A program made the position numbers and the translations under genes. The notes under the pieces were generated by a model, which saw nothing but the letters and a program-made list of their open reading frames with translations, was not told the origin of the DNA and ran no database searches. 8,068 nucleotides of DNA from Coriobacteriia bacterium (GTDB lineage Bacteria; Actinomycetota; Coriobacteriia; Anaerosomatales; PALSA-660). Location of the stretch: positions 1 through 8,068 of the forward strand of contig JAUSAU010000036.1 in NCBI GenBank assembly GCA_030652345.1, read 5' to 3'. Numbering within the stretch: the first letter of the stretch is position 1; each line of letters opens with the position of its first letter. Below are positions 1-5,523 of this stretch, one piece after another.

Positions 1-36
1 GTCCGCCGGACGTTGTGTTTGTATAGCACCACGCAC

Positions 37-66
37 GAGCCGAGGCGTGACTTGAATACTCGGCTC
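37..66 (+). promoter_or_regulatory. Hairpin in the infC leader
   Basis: A perfect 8-bp inverted repeat, GAGCCGAG (37-44) and CTCGGCTC (59-66), encloses a 14-nt loop and ends 8 nt before the infC ribosome binding site. No U tract follows, so it is not a standard terminator. In several bacteria the infC-rpmI-rplT operon is autoregulated by L20 binding to structured leader RNA. This hairpin could be part of such a leader, but I cannot match it to a known L20-binding fold. The 36 bases before it hold no promoter I can defend, and the upstream gene lies outside the window. Confidence 0.4.
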
Positions 67-87
67 CCATGCACGGAGGTGAATGCG

Positions 88-672
88 ATAAGCACTATCG
101 AGACTCGCATCAACGAGCGGATCCGCGCCCCGAGGGTGCGGCTGGTCGGTGTCGACGGTTCCCAGCTCGGGATCTTCGCCACCCCGGACGCTCAGAAGAT
201 CGCCGACGACCAGTCGCTCGACCTGGTCGAGGTGGCCCCTCAGGCCGATCCGCCGGTCTGCAGGATCATGGACTTCAGCAAGTGGAAGTACGAAGAGGCC
301 ATCAAGGCGAAGAAGGCTCGTAAGCATCAGACGACGATCCAGGTCAAGGAGATCAAGTTCCGGCCGAAGATCGACATCCATGACTACGAGACCAAGAAGA
401 AGCACGTCATCCGCTTCATCGACGCGGGTGCGAAGGTCAAGGTCACGATCATGTTCCGCGGGCGTGAGATGGTTCACGCGGAGCGCGGGCTGCACATCCT
501 CGAGCGTCTGGCGGAGGACATCCGCGAGATAGCGCACATCGAGAACCAGCCCAAGCTCGAGGGCCGCAACATGTTCATGCTCGTTTCGCCGACCAAGAAG
601 GACATCAAGGCGATCAAGGGCGACAAGGAAGAAACGAGCGAGGAGACCGCTCCTGCGGCCGACGAGGCCTAA
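88..672 (+). CDS. infC: Translation initiation factor IF-3, probable AUA start
   Basis: IF-3 binds the 30S subunit, keeps 50S off and proofreads the initiator tRNA and start codon. From codon 88 the product is 194 aa. It has an N-terminal domain opening ISTIETRINERIRAPRVRL, a lysine-rich linker, and a C-terminal domain with KEIKFRPKID and VTIMFRGREMVH, both typical of the family. It ends in an acidic tail (EETSEETAPAADEA). No ATG lies in frame near the family start. GGAGG (75-79) sits 8 nt before ATA (88-90), and the family N-terminus starts exactly there. GTG at 79 overlaps the ribosome binding site, and earlier starts would add non-homologous residues. Rare start codons on infC (AUU in E. 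coli) are known to allow autoregulation by IF-3 discrimination, so AUA fits the same logic. It is first of three genes, 42 nt before rpmI. The family call is certain; the start is likely. Confidence 0.95.
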   Translation: MSTIETRINERIRAPRVRLVGVDGSQLGIFATPDAQKIADDQSLDLVEVAPQADPPVCRIMDFSKWKYEEAIKAKKARKHQTTIQVKEIKFRPKIDIHDYETKKKHVIRFIDAGAKVKVTIMFRGREMVHAERGLHILERLAEDIREIAHIENQPKLEGRNMFMLVSPTKKDIKAIKGDKEETSEETAPAADEA

Positions 673-714
673 GGCGACAAGCATCTCCCGGATCGAAGAA
701 GGAGTCACAGACAG

Positions 715-912
715 ATGCCGAAGATGAAGACCCACAAGGGGACCGCGAAGCGCTTCAAGCTCACCGGCTCCGGCAAGAAGATCAAGCGCGCCAACGCGTT
801 CAAGAGCCACATCCTCGAGAAGAAGAGCCCGAAGCGCAAGCGCGCCTTCACCTCTCCCTCGTTCGTGGCCAAGTGCGACGAGACCGTCATCCGCAGGAAC
901 CTGGGCATCTAA
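715..912 (+). CDS. rpmI: Large-subunit ribosomal protein bL35
   Basis: This is a 65-aa, strongly basic ribosomal protein of the 50S subunit. The start [20 protein letters not shown] is the classical L35 signature, and the protein has the usual length. The C-terminal half ([26 protein letters not shown]) is also family-like. AAGGAG (699-704) lies 10 nt upstream of the ATG. It sits between infC and rplT, the conserved order for this operon, with short gaps of 42 nt on each side and no terminator between them, so the three are very probably co-transcribed. Confidence 0.97.
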   Translation: MPKMKTHKGTAKRFKLTGSGKKIKRANAFKSHILEKKSPKRKRAFTSPSFVAKCDETVIRRNLGI

Positions 913-954
913 AGCAGCCCCTGAACAGTCCATAAGATCGAGGAGTTGATCTAG

Positions 955-1314
955 ATGCCTCGCGTAAAGCGCGCAGTCACCGCAAAGAAGAAGCGTCGTA
1001 CCGTTCTCGCGCGGGCGGCAGGTTACTACAGTGCGAAGTCACGTTCCTACCGCGCCGCCAAGGAGCAGGTCCAGCACTCGCTCCAGTACGTGTACCGCGA
1101 CCGTCGCAACAAGAAGCGCGAGATCCGCAAGCTGTGGATCACCCGCATCAACGCCGCGGCCCGTCTGAACGGTATGTCGTACTCGGTGTTCATGAACGGC
1201 CTGAAGAAGGCCAACATCGAGCTGGACCGCAAGGTCCTCTCGGACATGGCGATCACCGATCCGGCTGCCTTCACGCAGCTGTGCGAGACCGCCAAGGCAG
1301 CCCAGGCCGCCTAG
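955..1314 (+). CDS. rplT: Large-subunit ribosomal protein bL20
   Basis: L20 binds 23S rRNA early in 50S assembly and in several bacteria also represses its own operon. The 119-aa product starts [19 protein letters not shown]. It has the long basic N-terminal extension and the globular C-terminal part with [20 protein letters not shown], all diagnostic. The length is normal. GAGGAG (940-945) lies 9 nt before the ATG. It is the last gene of infC-rpmI-rplT, with a strong hairpin 18 nt after the stop codon. Confidence 0.97.
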   Translation: MPRVKRAVTAKKKRRTVLARAAGYYSAKSRSYRAAKEQVQHSLQYVYRDRRNKKREIRKLWITRINAAARLNGMSYSVFMNGLKKANIELDRKVLSDMAITDPAAFTQLCETAKAAQAA

Positions 1315-1331
1315 CTCGAACCGCACTCATC

Positions 1332-1365
1332 CGAAGGCCCCGTCGCACCCGCGGCGGGGCCTTCG
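1332..1365 (+). terminator. Terminator hairpin after rplT
   Basis: A 15-bp stem (1332-1346 with 1351-1365, one T-G wobble at 1343/1354) closes on the 4-nt loop ACCC. The outer arms are GAAGGCCCCG and CGGGGCCTTC. No T run follows (TGCACGCTAAGG). Such U-poor, very stable hairpins are common at transcript ends in GC-rich bacteria. The remaining bases up to the ATPase (1366-1502) hold an 8-bp inverted repeat but no promoter that I can defend. Confidence 0.8.
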
Positions 1366-1416
1366 TGCACGCTAAGGGCAAAGTGGTCTCTGGACTAACG
1401 TGCAGGAACGGCCCGA

Positions 1417-1468
1417 CGATGTCCCGAATGTCTTGATGGGGGACCGCAGGACATCGCGCCGGGGACAT
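1417..1468 (+). promoter_or_regulatory. Competing inverted repeats in the ATPase leader
   Basis: CGATGTCC (1417-1424) and GGACATCG (1449-1456) form a perfect 8-bp inverted repeat. The same left arm can instead pair, as ATGTCCC (1419-1425), with GGGACAT (1462-1468). Both pairings lie between the rplT terminator and the ATPase start. They could be alternative leader folds or a protein binding site. I cannot assign a regulator, and chance pairing is not excluded. Confidence 0.25.
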
Positions 1469-1502
1469 GCCGCGGCGCCGCGCGTTCGACACCGGAGGAA
1501 CC

Positions 1503-4094
1503 GTGGACGCTGTACAGGACATCCGTTCGATGACGGGACTCACCGAGCAGGAGGCGGCGCGTCGCCTCGCCGAGGAGGGCTTCAACGAGATCGCCTCGGC
1601 CAAGCGGCGCAGCTTCCTGCGCATCGTGTGGGAGGTCGTGAAGGAGCCGATGCTGCTCCTGCTCGTCGCCGCCGGCACGGTCAACGTGCTCATCTCCCTG
1701 CAGGAGCCGGGGCGCATCAAGGAGGCGCTGCTCCTCTTCGTGTTCGTCTTCGTGGTCATCGGCATCACGCTGTACCAGGAACGCAAGACGGAGCGGGCGC
1801 TCGAAGCGCTGCGCGACCTGTCGAGTCCGCGCGCGCTCGTCATCCGTGACGGCGTCCAGCGCCGCATCCCCGGTCGCGAGGTGGCCCGCGGCGACCTGAT
1901 CCTGCTGGCCGAGGGCGACCGCGTCCCGGCCGATGCGATCATGCTCGAATGCTCGAACATCAGCGTCGACGAATCGCTGCTGACCGGCGAGTCGGTACCG
2001 GTGCGCAAGTCGCAGTGCGCGGCCGACGCGCCGCGCGAGCTCGGAGCGCCCGGCGGCGACGGCACGCCGTGGGTCTTCTCGGGCACGCTCGTGGTCAAGG
2101 GCCAGGGCATCGCGCTCGTCATCTCCACCGGCGGCGCCACCGAACTCGGCAAGATCGGCGCCGCGCTCCAGACGCTCGAGCCCGAGCGCACGCTCTTGCA
2201 GCGCGACGTCGACAAGCTCGTCCGCAACCTCGCGATCATGGGCCTGTCCGCCGCCGCGATCGTCATCGTCGTGTCCGGCCTGACCCGCGGCGACTGGCTC
2301 GAAGCGACGCTGGCGGGCATCACGCTCGCGATGGCGATGCTGCCCGAGGAGTTCCCGGTCGTGCTGACGGTCTTCCTGGCACTCGGTGCGTGGCGCGTGT
2401 CGAAGAGCAACGTGCTCACCCGCCGCATGCCCGCGATCGAGACGCTCGGTGCCGCGACGGTGCTGTGCTCGGACAAGACCGGCACGATCACGCAGAACCG
2501 CATGACGGTGAAGGAATTGAGTGTGGCGGGCGGCACGTTCGAGATCGACAGTCTGCCGCTGACCGAGGAGTTCCACGAGGTCGTCGAGTACGCGGCGCTG
2601 GCCTCGCCGATCGATCCGTTCGACCCGATGGACACCGCGTTCAAGGTGCTCGGTGAGCGCTTCCTGGCCGACACGGAGCACCTGCACACGGACTGGGCGC
2701 TCGTGCGCGAGTACCCCCTCTCGGAGCACCTGCTCGCGCTGTCGCACGTGTGGCGGTCCCCGGATGGCGGCGACTACGTGATCGCCGCGAAGGGAGCACC
2801 CGAGGCGATCTCCGACCTGTGCCACATGAGCGAAGCCGAGTGCGCCGCGATGGTGACCGAGGTCTCGCGCATGGCCGACGAGGGGCTGCGTGTTCTCGGC
2901 GTCGCCCGCGCGGAGTTCAAGCATTCAGCGGAGCTGCCTGAGGCGCAGCACGACTTCGAGTTTGAGTTCATCGGACTCGTGGGCTTGCAGGACCCGATCC
3001 GCGAGGACGTGCCGGATGCGGTCGCGCAGGCGCGCACGGCCGGCATGCGCGTCGTGATGATCACGGGCGACTATCCGGGCACGGCACGCAGCATCGCGAC
3101 CGAGGCCGGGCTCGATACCGAGACGCACATCATGACCGGCCCCGAACTCGAGGCGATGGATGATGAGGCGCTCGCAGCCCGCATCGACGACATCGATGTC
3201 TTCGCACGTGTGGTACCCGAGCAGAAGCTGCGGATCGTGCAGGCGCTCAAGGCACGCGGCGAGGTCGTCGCGATGACGGGCGACGGTGTGAACGACGCTC
3301 CGGCGCTCAAGGCGGCCAACATCGGTATCGCGATGGGGCAGCGCGGCACCGACGTCGCGCGCGAGGCATCGGCGCTCGTGCTGACCGACGACGCATTCTC
3401 GTCGATCGTGCGCGCGGTGCGCGTGGGACGCCGCATCTATGACAACCTGAAGAAGGCGATGGCCTACATCCTGGCGGTGCACGTGCCGATCGCGGGCATG
3501 TCGCTGCTGCCGGTGCTCGTGCCGAAGCTCTTCGGCGTGGACATGCCGCTTGTGCTGATGCCGGTCCACATCGCGTTCCTCGAGCTCATCATCGACCCGG
3601 CGTGCTCGGTCGTGTTCGAGGGCGAGGCCGAAGAGAAGGACATCATGGACCGCCCGCCGCGCGGGATCGACGACCCGATGTTCTCGCGTCGCATGATCAC
3701 GGTCAGCGTGGTACAGGGCGCGTTCGTGCTGGCAGCGACGCTCGGCGTCTATCTGTGGGCCGTCTTCACGGGGCATACCGCGGACGACGTCCGGACGCTC
3801 GCGTTCATCACCCTCGTCATCGGCAACCTCGCACTGATCTTCGTCAACCGCTCGTGGAGTCACACGATCATCGGCGGGATGCTCACGAAGAACAACGCGC
3901 TGTGGTGGGTCACGGCCGCCACGATCGGCATGCTGGCGCTGCTGCTGTCCTTCGAGGGCTCGCGTGAGCTGTTCCAGTTCTGCGTCGTGCACCCCGAGGA
4001 CCTTGTGATCTGCTTCCTCGCGGGCCTGGCGAGCGTGATCTGGTTCGAGATCTACAAGCTGATCCGCCACAAGAAGCACAGTCCGGTGGCGTAA
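1503..4094 (+). CDS. Cation-transporting P-type ATPase, PEEFP subtype
   Basis: An ATP-driven membrane ion pump of 863 aa that forms an aspartyl-phosphate intermediate. Visible motifs are: actuator TGES (161-164); M4 PEEFP (281-285); phosphorylation DKTGT with Asp324; nucleotide-domain KGAPE (430-434); TGD (521-523); and hinge TGDGVND (592-598). Ten hydrophobic helices are placed as in P2 pumps (M1-M2, M3-M4, M5-M10), and there is no N-terminal heavy-metal Cys domain. Compared with SERCA, M4 has PEEFP for PEGLP. M6 has Glu694 and Asp698 (ELIID) where SERCA has Asn796 and Asp800. The M5 glutamate Glu771 is replaced by Ile663. A Ca2+, Mn2+ or other divalent substrate, or H+/Na+, is possible; I cannot assign one. 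Start choice: GGAGGA (1494-1499) lies 3 nt from GTG 1503, whereas the upstream ATG at 1467 has no ribosome binding site. It stands alone between two terminators. Confidence 0.93.
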   Translation: MDAVQDIRSMTGLTEQEAARRLAEEGFNEIASAKRRSFLRIVWEVVKEPMLLLLVAAGTVNVLISLQEPGRIKEALLLFVFVFVVIGITLYQERKTERALEALRDLSSPRALVIRDGVQRRIPGREVARGDLILLAEGDRVPADAIMLECSNISVDESLLTGESVPVRKSQCAADAPRELGAPGGDGTPWVFSGTLVVKGQGIALVISTGGATELGKIGAALQTLEPERTLLQRDVDKLVRNLAIMGLSAAAIVIVVSGLTRGDWLEATLAGITLAMAMLPEEFPVVLTVFLALGAWRVSKSNVLTRRMPAIETLGAATVLCSDKTGTITQNRMTVKELSVAGGTFEIDSLPLTEEFHEVVEYAALASPIDPFDPMDTAFKVLGERFLADTEHLHTDWALVREYPLSEHLLALSHVWRSPDGGDYVIAAKGAPEAISDLCHMSEAECAAMVTEVSRMADEGLRVLGVARAEFKHSAELPEAQHDFEFEFIGLVGLQDPIREDVPDAVAQARTAGMRVVMITGDYPGTARSIATEAGLDTETHIMTGPELEAMDDEALAARIDDIDVFARVVPEQKLRIVQALKARGEVVAMTGDGVNDAPALKAANIGIAMGQRGTDVAREASALVLTDDAFSSIVRAVRVGRRIYDNLKKAMAYILAVHVPIAGMSLLPVLVPKLFGVDMPLVLMPVHIAFLELIIDPACSVVFEGEAEEKDIMDRPPRGIDDPMFSRRMITVSVVQGAFVLAATLGVYLWAVFTGHTADDVRTLAFITLVIGNLALIFVNRSWSHTIIGGMLTKNNALWWVTAATIGMLALLLSFEGSRELFQFCVVHPEDLVICFLAGLASVIWFEIYKLIRHKKHSPVA

Positions 4095-4121
4095 GGGAGC
4101 CGGTCGGCTGATGATTCACAG

Positions 4122-4153
4122 GGAGGCCCCGTCGCGATTGCGACGGGGCCTCT
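4122..4153 (+). terminator. Terminator hairpin after the P-type ATPase
   Basis: GAGGCCCCGTCGC (4123-4135) pairs perfectly over 13 bp with GCGACGGGGCCTC (4140-4152) around the loop GATT, and a G-T wobble extends it by one pair. It begins 27 nt after the ATPase stop codon and has no T tract, like the hairpin after rplT, with which it shares the core GGCCCCGTCGC. Confidence 0.8.
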
Positions 4154-4181
4154 GCGCAGAGGGAATTCGCGCACGGTCCAC

Positions 4182-4219
4182 TCCCGGAAAGACACCGGTA
4201 AGCCCCATTTGCGACGATG
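4182..4219 (+). repeat. 38-bp direct repeat, copy 1 (upstream of higB)
   Basis: This segment matches 4912-4949 at 33 of 38 positions without gaps; differences are at repeat positions 7, 11, 13, 26 and 27. Identical blocks are CCGGTAAGCCCC and TTGCGACGATG. It contains the octamer CCGGAAAG (4184-4191) followed exactly 11 bp later by CCGGTAAG (4195-4202). It ends 53 nt before the higB start codon, so it may hold the operator or promoter of the toxin-antitoxin unit, or mark a recombination boundary. Confidence 0.75.
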
Positions 4220-4272
4220 CCAGTGGCGCCGCCGATGGCTACGCGTGTCACGTGATGGGTTACGAGGAATCG

Positions 4273-4554
4273 ATGATCAGGACGTTCGCGAACAAGCAGA
4301 CGCGTGAGCTGTACGCGACGGGATACTCGCGACGATTTCCGCCCTCGGTCGCACTGCGAGCCCGTCGCAAGCTCGACTACATCGATCTCGCCACTCGGCT
4401 CGATGACCTGCGCGCGCCGCTCGGCAATCGACTGCACGGACTGTCGCACGACAGGCAGGGCCAGTACTCGATCTCGATCAACGATCAGTGGCGAATCTGC
4501 TTCCGTTTCATGGACGGAGACGCGTACGATGTCGAAGTCACCGACTATCACTGA
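4273..4554 (+). CDS. higB: HigB-type toxin of a toxin-antitoxin system
   Basis: A 93-aa RelE/ParE-superfamily toxin of the HigB branch. Family members cleave mRNA, usually on the ribosome, when freed from HigA. The hallmarks are FPPSVALRARRKLDYIDLA (22-40), LDDLRAPLGNRLHGL (43-57), GQYSISINDQWRICFRF (63-79) with Arg74 and Phe77, and the C-terminal DYH ending at His93. Length and layout are typical. The start at 4273 has GAGGA (4264-4268) and gives the normal MIRTF N-terminus. Longer readings back to 4111 would run through the ATPase terminator. The stop codon overlaps an ATG of the antitoxin frame (TGATG), and toxin-first order is the usual hig arrangement. HigA probably represses the promoter, but no operator is proven. 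Confidence 0.92.
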   Translation: MIRTFANKQTRELYATGYSRRFPPSVALRARRKLDYIDLATRLDDLRAPLGNRLHGLSHDRQGQYSISINDQWRICFRFMDGDAYDVEVTDYH

Positions 4555-4565
4555 TGAGGTGCGCC

Positions 4566-4880
4566 ATGTCTGTTCCGCGCAAGGCCCCGATGCACAGGCG
4601 TCCGACCCATCCGGGCGAGATGCTGCGCGAGGACTTCCTGCCTGACTACGGGTTGACCGTTGCGACGCTCGCGGACGCTGTCGGCGTATCTCGTCAGTCG
4701 ATCAACGAGCTCGTGCGGGGCCGCAGGGCGGTGAGCCCGGAGATGGCGCTGCGCCTGTCGCGTCTGTTCGGCAACTCCGCGGAGTTCTGGCTCAACGCCC
4801 AGCGCGCCGTGGACCTCTGGGATGCCGCCGAGACCATCAAGGACGAGGTCGCGCGCATCACGCCCCTCAGCGTTGTCTGA
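4566..4880 (+). CDS. higA: HigA-type antitoxin, XRE-family HTH
   Basis: A 104-aa DNA-binding antitoxin that neutralises HigB and, in known pairs, represses the operon. HPGE (15-18) is typical of HigA/VapI-like proteins. The helix-turn-helix runs about 34-53 (TLADAVGVSRQSINELVRGR), followed by MALRLSRLFGNSAEFWLNAQ (60-79), the standard dimer and core region. The start at 4566 has GAGGTG (4556-4561) just upstream, lying right after the higB stop. An in-frame ATG at 4554, inside the TGATG overlap, would add four residues (MRCA) and cannot be excluded. Translational coupling with higB is likely. No transposase or phage gene is adjacent, but the pair is bracketed by 38-bp direct repeats. Confidence 0.92.
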   Translation: MSVPRKAPMHRRPTHPGEMLREDFLPDYGLTVATLADAVGVSRQSINELVRGRRAVSPEMALRLSRLFGNSAEFWLNAQRAVDLWDAAETIKDEVARITPLSVV

Positions 4881-4911
4881 ATCGGTCGAGCCCGAGCTGT
4901 TGCGGTTCGGT

Positions 4912-4949
4912 TCCCGGTAAGGCTCCGGTAAGCCCCTCTTGCGACGATG
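4912..4949 (+). repeat. 38-bp direct repeat, copy 2 (downstream of higA)
   Basis: Second copy of the repeat at 4182-4219, in the same orientation, beginning 32 nt after the higA stop codon. Here both internal octamers are perfect: CCGGTAAG at 4914-4921 and again at 4925-4932, an 11-bp period, about one turn of B-DNA. It precedes the leader of the tasA-like gene, so it could be a regulator site serving that gene. Similarity between the copies falls off outside the 38 bp. Confidence 0.75.
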
Positions 4950-4952
4950 TGT

Positions 4953-5034
4953 CCGGGCCGCATGCCGCGTGCGGTCCGGTACGCATCGGACAGTAGCCGC
5001 TCCGACCCCTCGGACGGCGCGAAAGCAGAGGGGT
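4953..5034 (+). promoter_or_regulatory. Structured leader with possible RBS sequestration, tasA-like gene
   Basis: Several pairings are visible. A 10-bp hairpin joins 4953-4962 (CCGGGCCGCA) to 4970-4979 (TGCGGTCCGG) with one G-T wobble. TCGGA (4986-4990) can pair with TCCGA (5001-5005), which can instead pair with TCGGA (5010-5014). ACCCCTC (5005-5011) is perfectly complementary to GAGGGGT (5028-5034), which contains the ribosome binding site of the next gene. The pairings at 5001-5014 and at 5005-5011 exclude each other, as expected of a translational switch. I cannot match it to a known riboswitch class. Confidence 0.4.
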
Positions 5035-5040
5035 GGACGG

Positions 5041-5523
5041 ATGAAGAAGCTCATCCTGTTCGTGCTCACGGCGCTGGCGGTACTCACCGTCGGCGCCGCG
5101 GGCGCCTATTTCACGGGTCAGGCGACGGTCGCTGACAACGTCATCAAGGCGGGGACGGTCGCGGTCTCGACCGAACCGACGTCGGCGGCGATCTCGATCG
5201 ACGCGCTGGCGCCCGGCGCCACGACGAGCAAGACGCTCACGGTCGTCAACGACGGCAACCTTGCGGAGTCGATCGTGGTCACGGCGGCGAAGAAGGCCGG
5301 CACGACCGCGTTCTACGAGGCGCTCACGGTCCGCGTGACCGCCGACGGCGTCGCGCTCTACGACGGGCCGATGACGGCGCTCAAGACGGCGCCGCTCACC
5401 ATCACGCCGGGTGCACGCGCCCAGTTGCAGTTCGCGGTCGGCCTGCCGGCCGAGGCGGGCAATGACCTGGCGGGCACCTACGCCAAGCTCACGCTGTACG
5501 TCGACGCCGAGCAGGTCCACTAG
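5041..5523 (+). CDS. TasA/camelysin-like secreted surface protein
   Basis: A 160-aa exported protein resembling the TasA/CalY (camelysin) family, whose members assemble into surface or matrix fibres in Bacillus. It has a signal peptide at 1-22 (MKKLILFVLTALAVLTVGAA then GA), with likely cleavage at AGA|YF. Next comes AYFTGQATVADNVIKAGTVA, matching the family pattern AxF...xxxFxAGTLDL. ISIDALAPGATTSKTLTVVN (51-70) resembles the LxPGD..TKxFxxxNxGxL segment of TasA, here continued by DGNLAE. The rest is beta-rich, with no cysteines and no LPxTG anchor. It is much shorter than B. subtilis TasA (261 aa). The start with GAGGGG (5028-5033) 7 nt upstream gives a normal signal peptide. The stop overlaps the signal peptidase start, and this pairing is the strongest support. 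No metalloprotease HExxH motif is visible, so a structural role is more likely. Confidence 0.75.
   Translation: MKKLILFVLTALAVLTVGAAGAYFTGQATVADNVIKAGTVAVSTEPTSAAISIDALAPGATTSKTLTVVNDGNLAESIVVTAAKKAGTTAFYEALTVRVTADGVALYDGPMTALKTAPLTITPGARAQLQFAVGLPAEAGNDLAGTYAKLTLYVDAEQVH

Noticed and set aside
13..87. infC starting at TTG 13 or GTG 79
   Set aside because: The first adds non-homologous residues through the leader hairpin. The second overlaps the ribosome binding site itself.
1271..2924. Long minus-strand open frames of about 470-510 codons opposite the ATPase
   Set aside because: They are antisense shadows created by G/C-rich third positions. Their products are Arg/His/Asp-rich without family motifs, and the + strand frame has all P-type ATPase motifs.
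2925..4079. Minus-strand 384-codon frame opposite the ATPase 3' half
   Set aside because: Same shadow effect; low-complexity product and no credible start signal.
4182..4219. Sigma-54 promoter in the 38-bp repeat (GG ... TTGC)
   Set aside because: The GG and GC elements are 12 bases apart instead of the required 10, and the flanking consensus is absent.
4111..4272. Longer HigB starting at 4111
   Set aside because: The extra 54 residues would be encoded by the ATPase terminator and the 38-bp repeat. Start 4273 has a ribosome binding site and matches HigB length.
4939..5040. TTG start at 4939 for the tasA-like gene
   Set aside because: It would place 34 Arg-rich residues before a standard signal peptide. 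ATG 5041 has GAGGGG at the right distance.
4950..5040. c-di-GMP-I (GEMM) or cobalamin riboswitch before the tasA-like gene
   Set aside because: The GCGCGAAAGC string is suggestive, but the conserved blocks of either class are missing on both strands.
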